Shown: piece after piece, positions 1 to 8,920 of the stretch | Layout of the letters: every line of letters begins with the position of its first letter | Position numbering within the stretch: the stretch's first letter is position 1 | Origin: Prevotella illustrans | GTDB lineage: Bacteria > Bacteroidota > Bacteroidia > Bacteroidales > Bacteroidaceae | DNA length: 56,118 nt | Reading direction: 5' to 3' | Assembly (NCBI RefSeq): GCF_017426725.1 | Contig: NZ_JAERMS010000016.1 | Location: 1 to 56,118 of the forward strand | The notes under the pieces: generated by a model | The model's input: the letters and a program-made list of their open reading frames with translations, nothing else | Databases searched by the model: none | What the model was told of the DNA's origin: nothing | Position numbers and translations under genes: made by a program

Positions 1-495
1 TTAGTGAAAACAACTTCCTTCACTTTTTTGAAAAATATTTAGGACACTATTGGGTGAAATCAGAATTTCCTTGTCCCGAATCGAGGTAATCGCCCTATGT
101 CTTGGCGATAGAAATGTAATTCTTTTATCATAAAAACAGGCGATAAAAAATCTTCAATTAGAGAGAAAAACAGGGACGAAAAGGCGTTTTCACCCCCCAT
201 GCGATGTCATTTTCGAGGTAAAAGGGCTGCTTTTACACGCTAAAAGCTATGCTTTTACATGCTCAAAGCAGCCCTTTTAGCATGTCAAAGTTATGCTTTG
301 AGCGGATAAAAGGGCTGCTTTGAGGTGATTTTTCCAGTGTTTTGGGCCGTTTTTGACGTGCAAGAAGCGGGCCTTCTCTTGCAAATGATTGGTTATCAGT
401 AGTTTGTCAGAATTTTAACAACTGCTCAAATGCTTGGCTTATTTGCGACCAAAAAAATCCTGACGCAAAATAAACGAGCGGTTTGTACGAAAATT
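1..495. other. Non-coding region downstream of the FecR-like gene
   Basis: No convincing gene is visible. The stretch holds a palindromic-word array (220-321), an AT-rich tract, and at 384-420 a segment around GGTTATCAGTAGTTTGT that recurs in similar form near two other arrays (32561-32600 and 53999-54030). It lies 3' of the FecR-like gene. No simple GC hairpin followed by a T run is obvious, so where transcription from the FecR side ends is unclear. Confidence 0.6.
220..321. repeat. 22-bp-period palindromic-word array A (5 units)
   Basis: Five words start at 220, 242, 264, 286 and 308, exactly 22 bp apart. They are AAAAGGGCTGCTTTT, AAAAGCTATGCTTTT, AAAGCAGCCCTTTT, AAAGTTATGCTTT and AAAAGGGCTGCTTT. 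Spacers of 7-8 bp (ACACGCT, ACATGCTC, AGCATGTC, GAGCGGAT) separate them. Each word is a near-palindrome with a 3-5 nt centre. The same architecture recurs in four other intergenic regions of this window. Function unknown. Confidence 0.85.
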
Positions 496-1263
496 TCATA
501 AAGGGTGGACTTCTATTTCCACGTCCATGGCCTGCTCTATCACCTTTATCAACGTTTGCAGCGAATCGGCCGTGAAGTCACCGGTGAGCAATTGGTCGGG
601 AGCGGTCGTGCGCAATCGCACGTCATAGTACGCTTCGAGGTCGTCAAGGACACGGCGAAGGGGCGTGCGGTCGAAGTGGAAACGATGGGTGGCCCAGACC
701 GCATGGTTCGTATTGGGGGTTGCCAACAGGCGAGGACAAGCCTCGTTGTGCTTCAAAACGGCTTCCATTCCCTGCCGAAGCTCAACGCTCTGACGCGACT
801 GGGCACCGGCAAAGCGCACGGCGCCCTCGGTAACAAGCACGCGCGTCTGCCCCACTCCGTCGACGATCTCAAACCGGGTGCCGAGGTCGGAGACGAGAAA
901 ATGCGTGCCAACGACGGTGAACGGGTGGCGGTCGTCGTGGCGTATTTCAAAATAGGCGCGGCCCGTCATGCTGACTTGGCGATCGTAGCTGCCCCGCCAC
1001 GAGATGGAAGCACCGGGGGCAAGCACCACACGCGTGCTGTCGGCCAACGTATAGGTGCGGGCCACGGTGTCGGCCGACAAGGTGGTGAGTCGCGTTTTGA
1101 ACCACCCATAGGCACCGAAGGCCACTAAGGCGACGATGGCGGCGGCAACCCAGACGGGCCACAGCCGACGACGAACGGGTAACGACTGGCTACGGGCAAA
1201 GCGTTCGTAGCCTTTGCGGGGGTCGAAACGACCGGGCCGGTAATGATGTAGTACGAATTTCAT
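496..1263 (-). CDS. FecR-family transmembrane protein with short cytoplasmic tail
   Basis: 255 aa. One membrane helix lies at about residues 34-55. It is followed by a periplasmic FecR domain (about 65-165, with the family's AYFEIRHDDRHPF segment) and a C-terminal STN-like/DUF4974 domain (about 190-255). FecR proteins sense an outer-membrane TonB receptor and control an ECF sigma factor. Only about 33 residues precede the helix, less than the roughly 95 in the other FecR of this window, so a full anti-sigma region may be missing. No sigma gene is adjacent. The start codon lies 2 bp after the stop of the DUF4249 gene, so it is probably the last gene of the receptor operon. The family call is firm; its partner is unknown. 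Confidence 0.85.
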   Translation of the reverse strand: MKFVLHHYRPGRFDPRKGYERFARSQSLPVRRRLWPVWVAAAIVALVAFGAYGWFKTRLTTLSADTVARTYTLADSTRVVLAPGASISWRGSYDRQVSMTGRAYFEIRHDDRHPFTVVGTHFLVSDLGTRFEIVDGVGQTRVLVTEGAVRFAGAQSRQSVELRQGMEAVLKHNEACPRLLATPNTNHAVWATHRFHFDRTPLRRVLDDLEAYYDVRLRTTAPDQLLTGDFTADSLQTLIKVIEQAMDVEIEVHPL

Positions 1264-1265
1264 TG

Positions 1266-2231
1266 TTATTGATTGGGTTTAATCCATGGGGTTCGTTGAC
1301 GATAATAGCCTCCTACATAGCCGATGCCGCCCTTGACGTTGCTGTAAGTGGGCGCGATAACAGCCAGTCCTACCTTGGCCAGCTCGTTGTTGTCGGCGTC
1401 GCTGATCGACTTGAGGAAGTGATAATACTCGGGAGTAAGCCGATAGAGTTCGACGGCCATGGAGTCGGAAAGACTGTAATATGGAGTGTTGAGCCGCAAT
1501 GTGTAGGTCTGTCCGTTTATGAGGCGGTCGTCGAAGAGGTACATGTGCTGATAGGGCGTGTCGCTGAAGCCATAGTCATAGTCGATACTTGAGAGATTCT
1601 TTAGCACGGGTTCGCTGTCGCTATGGATGGAAACATATTTGTATTCGGCCACCTCCCGCGTGGTATAGAAGCCCCAGTCGGCCCCATACCACACTTTCTC
1701 CTTCCTCATAGAGAAGCGCATGGCGCGCACGGCATAGTAATCGTGGGTCTCGGCGGGGTCGGTGAAGGTGACGCGCAGCTGCAATTCGTCCTGCACGGCT
1801 TGGTCATACGTGTCGTAGATGCGGATTTTCTCGCAGCTAAAGTCGCCCACCACAACGGGTAACGGAATGTGGGTGGCAGCCGATACGCCGACAAATCCGG
1901 TGGCACTGACACCGAGTTTCACCTCGTCGCCGCCCTTCTGACGCACGATCACACGGTAGTTGCCCGCCCCCAGATTCTCTACCTGCTGCGATTGGCCATT
2001 AAGACGGTAGTCGATCGTGGCGTCGGTGACGGGCGGACTGCTCTTCTTGCTGCCCACGGGCAGGCTGCTTGTCACACGGATGAGCGTGGTGTCGCCGGCA
2101 GCCGGCATGCAATAGACCACTAACTTGCCGGCAGAACGCAGTTGGTCGATATCAAAACGGTCGTGACAACCTGTTAAAAGGAGGGCCGATAAGAAGGCCA
2201 CAAGCCCGTATATTCTTTTCTTTTTCATCAT
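1266..2231 (-). CDS. DUF4249 family outer-membrane lipoprotein
   Basis: 321 aa. The N-terminus is a lipoprotein signal (lysines, a hydrophobic core, and lipobox LLTGC at about residues 18-22), so the mature protein is probably a surface or periplasmic lipoprotein. The beta-rich body with YRLNGQ near residue 76 resembles DUF4249, a Bacteroidota family usually encoded just downstream of a TonB-dependent receptor, as here. A role as the receptor's substrate-capturing partner, like SusD, is inferred from context only; the ligand is unknown. There is a 56-bp gap from the receptor and a 2-bp gap to the FecR-like gene. A start at the second Met is equally possible. Confidence 0.82.
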   Translation of the reverse strand: MMKKKRIYGLVAFLSALLLTGCHDRFDIDQLRSAGKLVVYCMPAAGDTTLIRVTSSLPVGSKKSSPPVTDATIDYRLNGQSQQVENLGAGNYRVIVRQKGGDEVKLGVSATGFVGVSAATHIPLPVVVGDFSCEKIRIYDTYDQAVQDELQLRVTFTDPAETHDYYAVRAMRFSMRKEKVWYGADWGFYTTREVAEYKYVSIHSDSEPVLKNLSSIDYDYGFSDTPYQHMYLFDDRLINGQTYTLRLNTPYYSLSDSMAVELYRLTPEYYHFLKSISDADNNELAKVGLAVIAPTYSNVKGGIGYVGGYYRQRTPWIKPNQ

Positions 2232-2287
2232 TTTCTTATTCTTTGAACGCGCGACACTTATATAAAAAGGGCGGAAACGCGCTGCGT

Positions 2288-4918
2288 TTAAAACTTAATC
2301 GTATAGCTGAACGAGGGGATAATGGGGATATAGCCTTTGGCTTTGGCCCGGATGCGGCCCGTCGTTTCATCGTATTTCACATTGACAAACAGCGTGTTGA
2401 AGTGGCAGTAGGCATTGTAAATACTCCAGTTCCATACGCGCTCGCGGCCCCGCTTGGTCTTGTGATGGATGTCGAAGCCCAAATCGAGGCGATGATAGGC
2501 AGGCAGGACGATGTTGTTGGGCCGCTCGTAGACGAAGCCCTGCGAACGACCTTCGCCCAAGTCGGGCATATCGGCATACTGCGTGGGCGCTGTCATGCGG
2601 TTGCCCGTGCGATAAATCCAGCCCGCATAGAAGTGGGTGCCCTTTGAAAGACGGCAACGCATCGTGATATTGAACTTATGTCGGTTGTCGAACTTGTCGT
2701 AATACCATTCGGGAAAGAAGTCGTCGAAACGGCGGCGGTTCCACGACAGCGTGTAGGCGGCGTCTATCTTGAGTCGCTTGTCTTGGTAACGCGCGTCGGC
2801 TTCGACACCATAGAAGCGGCCCCGACCTTCGGAAACCTTCGTGTCCCAGGCATCGGCGGGCGGCTCCAAGCCCAGCCAGTTGGCGTATTGCAACAGACGG
2901 TTGGACTCCTTGTAATACCCTTCGAGCGACAACAGCCAGTGACGGGTGGGCTGATAGTAGGCACCCACGGCCAGCTGACCGCTGCGCATGGGATGGAGTC
3001 GTTCGGTGGTGGGCACCCAGTAGTCGGTGGGCAGGTCGATATAAGAATTGGAAATCTTGTGCACAAACTGCGTCATCATGGTGTAACTGGCCTTGAACGA
3101 GAGACGCTGACCGGCCTGATACTTCATGGCCACGCGCGGATCGACGCGGAAGAACTGCTTGAGGCGGGTGTCGAAGAGCGACAGATTGGCGCCGAAGTCT
3201 ACGCTCCAGTGGTCGTTTAAGGTCCATTCGTCCTCCACATAGGCATTGAGTTCGAGCGTGCCATGGTGGTTCTTGCCCTGCAGTTTCAGCGTGTCGGCCT
3301 TCGTGTCGGAACCGAAATAGGTAAGCGATGAGAAGGTTTGGGGGCGAAACCAGTGGTAGGTGAGGTCGTGACCGAAGCGCAGATGATGGCTCGGCAGGGG
3401 TCGGTAGTCGAAGGCCATGCGATAACCCACGTCGTTGATGGTGGAGTGATAGCCGTGCTCGGAGTGCGAAACGGTAGATTCTTTGCCGTTTTTGTAGGTG
3501 TAATCGTAGAGCGTATTGAAGCGCGAGAGGTTGTAGGTGTAGACGCCGGTGAAGTTGGCAAAGAGCTTTGGTGAGAAAACGTAGTTCCAATCGAGGGCCA
3601 TATTGAAGTTGCCCCAGTTGAAACGGTTTTCAATCACGTCGCGATCAATGGCTGTGTTGCTGCCCCACAGCGACTCGCCTTTTGTAAAAAGATGGTCGCG
3701 GCCCCAATAGGTGCTGAGCGACAGGCGTGAACGATCGCTGAACAGATGGACTATCTTCGCGTTGAGATCGTGAAAATTGTAGTTGATATTGATTTTATCT
3801 TCCTTGTTTGAGCGGTTGATTATGGCGAAAACGGGCGTCGTAATCAGGTCGAGCCACGAGCGACGCAGGCCCAAATTGAAACTGGTCTTGCCCCGTTGAA
3901 TAGGGCCTTCGAGTTGAAGGCTACCGTCGAGCAGTCCGATGCGGTAGCTGCCGTGGTAGTGTTGCAGGTCGCCGTCGGCCGTGCGCACATCCATCACGCT
4001 CGACAGACGGCCGCCGTAACGGGCGGGGAAGCCGCTTTTATAGAAGTCGACGTTCTTAACGACGTCGGCATTGAACGAGGAGAAGAGGCCCATCGAATGA
4101 TTGATTTGGTAGAGGGGTGTGCCGTCGAGCAGGAAAAGATTCTCGTCGTTGTTGCCACCGTGCACATACAGGCCGCTGGCAAGCTCTACTCCCTCGGCCA
4201 CACCGCTGGTGCGCTGCACGGTTTTCACCACGTCGGGCGACGAGAGCAGCGAAAACTCGGTCTTAATGTCCTTCTGTGAGAAGGTGCGCTTGCCTGTCTG
4301 CGTGTTGAGCAACGGCGAGTTCATATCGCCCGTGACAACGACTTCGGCCAGATTGTTGCGCTCCTGCAGAGAGATGTCCATGCGGCGGTCGGCGGTAAGG
4401 TGGATGGCTTCCTCGTGTTCCTCAAAACCTAAATAGGAAAGTCGCAACCGATGGCGGCCTTCGGGCAGAGTGATGGAATAGAAACCGTATTCGTTGGTGG
4501 TGGTTCCCTGCCGTGTGGTCAGGTCATAGACGGTGGCATTGATGAGCGACTCACCGCCGGTGTCTTTCACATAGCCGCTTATGGTGAACCGCCGTTGGCG
4601 AACGGGCGCGTCAATGGGCTTATTGGACGGCTTCGTGGCTTTGCTCTGCTTCAGAATCACATAACGCCCATCGCGGCTCCAACTGATACCGGTGCCCTGA
4701 AAGAGCGTCGCCAGTGCTTTCTCGAGCGTCAGTCCCCGCAACGTTGGGCCTTGATAGGACTGATTAACAACGACTTCGGCATTGTAAACGAAATCAACAT
4801 GGTGGGTGGTATGAATCCACTCCATTTGTTTCTGCAGGCTGCCCTCCGGCGTATTGGCCCGCAACGGGGCCGTGAAGAGCAAAAGACCGCACAAAAACAG
4901 GATCATCTTGGTTTGCAT
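2288..4918 (-). CDS. TonB-dependent receptor with STN and carboxypeptidase-regulatory-like domains
   Basis: 876 aa from the ATG at 4918. The open frame reaches back to 5011, but only the 4918 start (or 4906) gives a clean signal peptide (MILFLCGLLLFTAPLRA). In order: an STN signalling domain (about residues 20-85), a CarbopepD-reg-like beta-sandwich (about 108-190), a plug containing LLDGTPLYQINHSMG, and a 22-strand-type barrel ending in Phe (FSYTIKF). It should import an unknown ligand across the outer membrane. The STN domain normally contacts a FecR protein, and one closes this operon. The promoter region carries three 43-bp direct repeats (4994-5118). Confidence 0.9.
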   Translation of the reverse strand: MQTKMILFLCGLLLFTAPLRANTPEGSLQKQMEWIHTTHHVDFVYNAEVVVNQSYQGPTLRGLTLEKALATLFQGTGISWSRDGRYVILKQSKATKPSNKPIDAPVRQRRFTISGYVKDTGGESLINATVYDLTTRQGTTTNEYGFYSITLPEGRHRLRLSYLGFEEHEEAIHLTADRRMDISLQERNNLAEVVVTGDMNSPLLNTQTGKRTFSQKDIKTEFSLLSSPDVVKTVQRTSGVAEGVELASGLYVHGGNNDENLFLLDGTPLYQINHSMGLFSSFNADVVKNVDFYKSGFPARYGGRLSSVMDVRTADGDLQHYHGSYRIGLLDGSLQLEGPIQRGKTSFNLGLRRSWLDLITTPVFAIINRSNKEDKININYNFHDLNAKIVHLFSDRSRLSLSTYWGRDHLFTKGESLWGSNTAIDRDVIENRFNWGNFNMALDWNYVFSPKLFANFTGVYTYNLSRFNTLYDYTYKNGKESTVSHSEHGYHSTINDVGYRMAFDYRPLPSHHLRFGHDLTYHWFRPQTFSSLTYFGSDTKADTLKLQGKNHHGTLELNAYVEDEWTLNDHWSVDFGANLSLFDTRLKQFFRVDPRVAMKYQAGQRLSFKASYTMMTQFVHKISNSYIDLPTDYWVPTTERLHPMRSGQLAVGAYYQPTRHWLLSLEGYYKESNRLLQYANWLGLEPPADAWDTKVSEGRGRFYGVEADARYQDKRLKIDAAYTLSWNRRRFDDFFPEWYYDKFDNRHKFNITMRCRLSKGTHFYAGWIYRTGNRMTAPTQYADMPDLGEGRSQGFVYERPNNIVLPAYHRLDLGFDIHHKTKRGRERVWNWSIYNAYCHFNTLFVNVKYDETTGRIRAKAKGYIPIIPSFSYTIKF

Positions 4919-4993
4919 ATATTGTATAATTGTTTTCTCATTGCGTATCACTACCCTTATGACGGAAGCATGCGACAAATCCCCCATAGCAGC

Positions 4994-5118
4994 GGTTGTT
5001 TGATATATCAATCATGTAAAAATAAAAAAGAGCAACGATTGTTTAGTATAGCTATCATGTGAAAACAAAAAAAGGTAGCGATTGTTTGGTATAGCTATCA
5101 TGTGGAAACAAAAAAGGA
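4994..5118. repeat. Three 43-bp direct repeats upstream of the TonB receptor
   Basis: The word GATTGTTT (GGTTGTTT in the first copy) starts at 4994, 5037 and 5080, exactly 43 bp apart. Each copy continues through a short palindromic core (GATATATC in copy 1, ATAGCTAT in copies 2 and 3), then ATCATGT and an A-rich tail. Copies 2 and 3 are nearly identical. The repeats occupy the expected promoter region of the receptor on the minus strand. They could be operator sites or a simple tandem duplication. Confidence 0.85.
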
Positions 5119-5148
5119 GGGAAATCCGAGCGGACTTCCCTCCTTTTT
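5111..5148 (-). terminator. Terminator after sdhB
   Basis: An A-rich run, GGAGGGAA, a stem with one mismatch, a three-base loop, TTCCCTCC and a T run form a strong rho-independent-type hairpin. It lies about 40 bp past the sdhB stop codon on the minus strand. Because it has A and T runs on both sides, it could also work on the plus strand. Confidence 0.8.
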
Positions 5149-5189
5149 ACATATATTCAAACCCCTTATATGGAGTCAAAATGTTGTGA

Positions 5190-5948
5190 TTAGTCGTTCA
5201 ACTTAGCGCAAATGAACTCGCGGTTCAGGCGCGCGATGTTGGCGATAGACTCGTTCTTGGGGCATACAGCTTCACAAGCACGCGTGTTGGTGCAGTTACC
5301 GAAGCCCAGTTCGTCCATCTTGGCAATCATAGCCTTGGCACGTTTGGCAGCCTCAGGACGTCCCTGTGGCAACAAAGCCAGCTGACTTACCTTAGAACTA
5401 ACGAAGAGCATGGCCGAACCATTCTTACAAGCAGCGACGCAAGCGCCACAACCGATGCACGTAGCGCAGTCCATAGCCTCGTCGGCATTATCCTTCGGGA
5501 TGAGGATAGCGTTGGCATCCTGTGCCTGACCTGTACGAATAGTGGTGTAACCACCGGCCTGAATGATCTTATCAAAGGCCGTGCGGTCTACCATACAGTC
5601 CTTAATAACGGGGAAACCGGCCGAACGCCAAGGTTCTACGGTGATCACATCGCCGTCGTTAAAGCGACGCATATAGAGTTGACAGGTGGTAGCACCGCGC
5701 TCTGTTTTGCCGTGGGGCGTACCGTTAATGTAAAGTGAGCACATGCCGCAGATACCTTCACGGCAGTCGTGATCAAATACAAAAGGTTCCTGACCGGCCT
5801 CGATGAGTTCCTCATTAAGGATGTCGAGCATTTCGAGGAAGGACGTATCGTCAGGAATATTCTTCATTTCGTGTGTATCGAAATGGCCCTGATCCTTCGG
5901 ACCGTTCTGCTTCCAGTATTTTATTGAGAATGAAATTGATCTTGCCAT
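5190..5948 (-). CDS. sdhB: Succinate dehydrogenase/fumarate reductase iron-sulfur subunit
   Basis: 252 aa from the ATG at 5948. The open frame extends to 5999 but would overlap sdhA, and MARSISFSIKYWKQ is a natural start. It carries electrons between the flavin of SdhA and the quinone site of SdhC. The three cluster-binding regions are visible: CREGICGMCSL with a later C (2Fe-2S), CATCIGCGACVAAC (4Fe-4S) and CTNTRACEAVCPK (3Fe-4S). It is the last gene of sdhCAB, 4 bp after sdhA, and is followed by a hairpin terminator. In an anaerobic Prevotella-like host the complex probably runs as fumarate reductase (frdB), as in Bacteroides; sequence alone does not settle direction. Confidence 0.95.
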   Translation of the reverse strand: MARSISFSIKYWKQNGPKDQGHFDTHEMKNIPDDTSFLEMLDILNEELIEAGQEPFVFDHDCREGICGMCSLYINGTPHGKTERGATTCQLYMRRFNDGDVITVEPWRSAGFPVIKDCMVDRTAFDKIIQAGGYTTIRTGQAQDANAILIPKDNADEAMDCATCIGCGACVAACKNGSAMLFVSSKVSQLALLPQGRPEAAKRAKAMIAKMDELGFGNCTNTRACEAVCPKNESIANIARLNREFICAKLND

Positions 5949-5952
5949 AGTG

Positions 5953-7935
5953 TTAATTCTTATAGTTACGTGTTTGTACCTTGATAGCCTCATACTCAAG
6001 AGGTTCCTTCACCAGTTCAGGAGCCTTGGCGTCATCGCCTTGATACTCCCAGCAACCTACGTAGAAGAAGCCTGCGTCATCGCGCTTAGCTTCGCCTTCT
6101 TCCGTCTGATGCTCCTCGCGGAAGTGACCTCCGCAGCTCTCCTCACGGTGCAGAGCATCGTAAGCAACAAGCTCACCCATGAGGATGAAGTCGCGCAAGT
6201 GGATAGCCTTGTCGAGCTCTACGTTCAATCCTTCCTTGCTTCCGGGAATGAAGAGGTTCGTATTGAACTCCTCACGCAGCTCTTTCAAAAGCTTCAAACC
6301 CTTTTCCAAACCTTCCTTGGTACGGCCCATACCCACGTGTTCCCACATGATATGGCCCAGTTCCTTGTGGAGAGAGTCTACAGAACGCTTGCCTTGAATA
6401 CCCATCAAGCGGTCGATTTCCTTCTGCACACCGGCTTCTGCCTCGGCAAATTCGGGACGATCGGTTTCCACCTTCGGCCACAAAGCCTGGTCGGCCAAGT
6501 AGTTCTGAATGGTGTAAGGCAACACGAAGTAACCGTCGGCCAAACCCTGCATCAACGCGGAAGCACCAAGACGGTTGGCTCCATGGTCAGAGAAGTTGCA
6601 CTCACCGATAGCGAAGAGACCGGGAACAGTGGTCTGCAACTCGTAGTCTACCCAAATTCCGCCCATCGTATAGTGAATAGCGGGGAAGATCATCATCGGA
6701 TTATAGTATTTCACGCCATTGATTTCCTTGGCCAATTCGCCCGGATTAACGTCGGTAATCTCCTCATACATATCAAAGAGGTTGCCGTAACGCTGAAGTA
6801 TCTGATCGATACCGAGGCGGTTGATTGACTCAGAGAAGTCGAGGAATACGGCCAAACCGGTGTTGTTTACGCCGAAGCCTTTGTCGCAACGCTCCTTGGC
6901 AGCACGCGACGCAACGTCACGAGGAACAAGGTTACCGAAGGCCGGATAACGGCGCTCCAAGTAATAATCGCGATCTTCCTCTGGAATATCAGAGCCCTTG
7001 ATTTCACCACTCTGCAACTTCTTAGCGTCTTCCAGCTTCTTGGGAACCCAGATACGGCCGTCGTTACGGAGTGATTCCGACATCAGCGTCAGCTTACTCT
7101 GCTTGTCGCCATGCACAGGAATACAGGTCGGGTGAATCTGAACGTAGCAAGGATTAGCGAACATCGCGCCCTTGCGATATACCTGAATAGCAGCTGTACA
7201 GTTGCAACCCATAGCGTTGGTAGAGAGGAAATAGGCATTACCATAGCCACCCGTAGCGATTACAACGGCATTAGCCGTGAAGCGTTCGAGCTCACCTGTA
7301 ACGAGGTTCTTGGCAATAATACCACGAGCGTGACCATCAACGATCACAACGTCTTCCATTTCGTAACGGGTGTAAAGCTTCACCTTACCGGTCTGTACCT
7401 GCGCGCTCAACGAAGAATAAGCACCGAGCAGCAACTGCTGACCGGTCTGTCCCTTGGCATAGAAAGTACGGCTCACCTGTGCGCCACCGAACGAACGGTT
7501 GGCCAACATGCCACCATATTCACGTGCGAAAGGCACGCCCTGAGCCACGCACTGGTCGATGATATCGTTACTCACCTCAGCCAGACGATAAACGTTGGCC
7601 TCACGAGCACGGTAGTCACCACCTTTCACGGTGTCATAGAAAAGACGATATACGGAGTCGCCGTCGTTCTGATAGTTCTTTGCGGCGTTAATACCACCCT
7701 GTGCGGCGATAGAGTGCGCACGGCGTGGAGAGTCTTGGATGCAGAAGTTGAAGACGTTGAAGCCCATCTCACCGAGTGTGGAGGCAGCCGATGCACCGGC
7801 CAGACCCGTACCGACAACAATGACGTCCAGTTTCAATTTATTCTTTGGGTTAACCAAGCGTTGGTGAGCCTTGTAGTTGGTCCACTTCTCAGCCACCGGT
7901 CCTTCAGGTATTCTGGAATTTAATGTCTTAGTCAT
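5953..7935 (-). CDS. sdhA: Succinate dehydrogenase/fumarate reductase flavoprotein subunit
   Basis: 660 aa, the usual length of the Bacteroidota type-B enzyme. The Rossmann FAD motif [20 protein letters not shown] lies near residue 41. [14 protein letters not shown] contains the histidine expected to bind FAD covalently. [15 protein letters not shown] holds the conserved catalytic-region arginine. The C-terminal helical domain includes [14 protein letters not shown]. It interconverts succinate and fumarate at the cytoplasmic face of the inner membrane. It is the middle gene of sdhCAB. As with sdhB, the physiological direction is probably fumarate reduction, which would be an inference from lifestyle. 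Confidence 0.96.
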   Translation of the reverse strand: MTKTLNSRIPEGPVAEKWTNYKAHQRLVNPKNKLKLDVIVVGTGLAGASAASTLGEMGFNVFNFCIQDSPRRAHSIAAQGGINAAKNYQNDGDSVYRLFYDTVKGGDYRAREANVYRLAEVSNDIIDQCVAQGVPFAREYGGMLANRSFGGAQVSRTFYAKGQTGQQLLLGAYSSLSAQVQTGKVKLYTRYEMEDVVIVDGHARGIIAKNLVTGELERFTANAVVIATGGYGNAYFLSTNAMGCNCTAAIQVYRKGAMFANPCYVQIHPTCIPVHGDKQSKLTLMSESLRNDGRIWVPKKLEDAKKLQSGEIKGSDIPEEDRDYYLERRYPAFGNLVPRDVASRAAKERCDKGFGVNNTGLAVFLDFSESINRLGIDQILQRYGNLFDMYEEITDVNPGELAKEINGVKYYNPMMIFPAIHYTMGGIWVDYELQTTVPGLFAIGECNFSDHGANRLGASALMQGLADGYFVLPYTIQNYLADQALWPKVETDRPEFAEAEAGVQKEIDRLMGIQGKRSVDSLHKELGHIMWEHVGMGRTKEGLEKGLKLLKELREEFNTNLFIPGSKEGLNVELDKAIHLRDFILMGELVAYDALHREESCGGHFREEHQTEEGEAKRDDAGFFYVGCWEYQGDDAKAPELVKEPLEYEAIKVQTRNYKN

Positions 7936-8001
7936 AATTTTAAGATTTTTAATAACGGCCGACGGCTTATCACCGACGGCAACAGGAATGTTGTTAAAGG
8001 A

Positions 8002-8688
8002 TTACATTGCGCAGCAGAGGCTGGGAGCGCAACCGAAAGCGAAAGCCAACACAACAACGAGGAAGGCCAGCATGAGAAGGGTTGAATAAACCATACCGAT
8101 CATCTTCCAGCGGTCGAGCCATGTCTTACCGCTCCAACCGAAGGTCTGCATAGCACTCCAGAAACCATGTGTGAGGTGGAACCAGATGGCAACGAGCCAG
8201 ATAACATAGAGCACCACATAAACAGGATTAGCGAATGTGTCCTGCATGAAGGCAAAACCATCCGACGGACTGTGCGCTACCGTCATGCCGGTGAGCTCCG
8301 CAAACATCATGTTATACCAGAAATTGAAGAGATGGAGCAGCATACCCAAGAGGATGATGATACCCAGCACAAGCATGTTCTGGCTGGCCCACTCTACTTC
8401 TTTAGGTGTCGCTGTTACAGCATAGCGCTCGCTACCACGGGCGCGACGGTTCTGAGCGGTCAGGATAAACGCGTAAACGATGTGACAAACTGCCAGCGCG
8501 CCCAGGCCTACAGTTGCAAGAACTGCATACCAATTAGCGCCAAGCAATTCACAAATCGTGTTGTAAGCCTCTCCGGAGAAAAGCGCTACTACGTTCATAC
8601 AACCGTGGAACGTCAAGAATAGAATAAGCGCAAGACCTGTTACGGACATCACGACCTTTCTACCGACAGATGAATTGATTAACCACAT
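8002..8688 (-). CDS. sdhC: Succinate dehydrogenase/fumarate reductase cytochrome b subunit
   Basis: 228 aa integral membrane protein with about five hydrophobic helices, the single-subunit membrane anchor of type-B complexes; no sdhD is present or expected. Candidate haem histidines lie in FLTFHGCMN, LAVCHIVYAF, LLHLFNFWYN and WFHLTHGFW. It anchors SdhAB and passes electrons to or from menaquinone. First gene of the operon, with a clear Bacteroidota promoter upstream (8828-8858, minus) divergent from mnmG. A 66-bp gap separates it from sdhA. Confidence 0.93.
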   Translation of the reverse strand: MWLINSSVGRKVVMSVTGLALILFLTFHGCMNVVALFSGEAYNTICELLGANWYAVLATVGLGALAVCHIVYAFILTAQNRRARGSERYAVTATPKEVEWASQNMLVLGIIILLGMLLHLFNFWYNMMFAELTGMTVAHSPSDGFAFMQDTFANPVYVVLYVIWLVAIWFHLTHGFWSAMQTFGWSGKTWLDRWKMIGMVYSTLLMLAFLVVVLAFAFGCAPSLCCAM

Positions 8689-8827
8689 AAATGATTGATT
8701 TTTAATTATTTATAAAATTTAAAAGTTCTAATCTGACAGGAATAAATAAAACAATCACGAGCAAGTACTACATTCAAACCATTTCACAATACCTTAAAGT
8801 AGGTATTTCGCCCGCGTAAGTCGTCTG

Positions 8828-8858
8828 CAAATTTAGTATAATAAACCGATAATTCAAA
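8828..8858 (-). promoter_or_regulatory. Promoter of sdhCAB
   Basis: On the minus strand, a TTTG at 8858-8855 is followed after 19 bp by TAAATTTG at 8835-8828. This matches the Bacteroidota sigma-ABfr form (TTG, 19-21 bp, TAnnTTTG). It leaves a leader of about 135 nt before the sdhC start codon. Confidence 0.75.
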
Positions 8859-8888
8859 GCTATTTTATAAAAATTCAATTTAATTTCT

Positions 8889-8896
8889 TACTTTTG
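8889..8896 (+). promoter_or_regulatory. Minus-7 box of mnmG promoter
   Basis: TACTTTTG matches the TAnnTTTG consensus 25 bp before the mnmG ATG at 8921. No clear TTG is visible 20 bp further upstream. The box overlaps an in-frame TTG at 8894, which argues that translation starts at 8921 and not there. Confidence 0.6.
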
Positions 8897-8920
8897 CGAA
8901 AAAATAGTAGTATCCCTAAC

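Noticed and set aside
220..321. CRISPR array, suggested by regular spacing
   Set aside because: The repeated words are as variable as the 7-8 bp spacers, the unit is only 22 bp, and no cas gene is present.
4994..5118. Short CRISPR array in the 43-bp repeats
   Set aside because: There is no unique spacer between copies; the whole 43-bp unit repeats.
8894..8920. TTG start giving a longer MnmG
   Set aside because: The TTG lies within the TACTTTTG promoter box, and the ATG at 8921 fits the family start.
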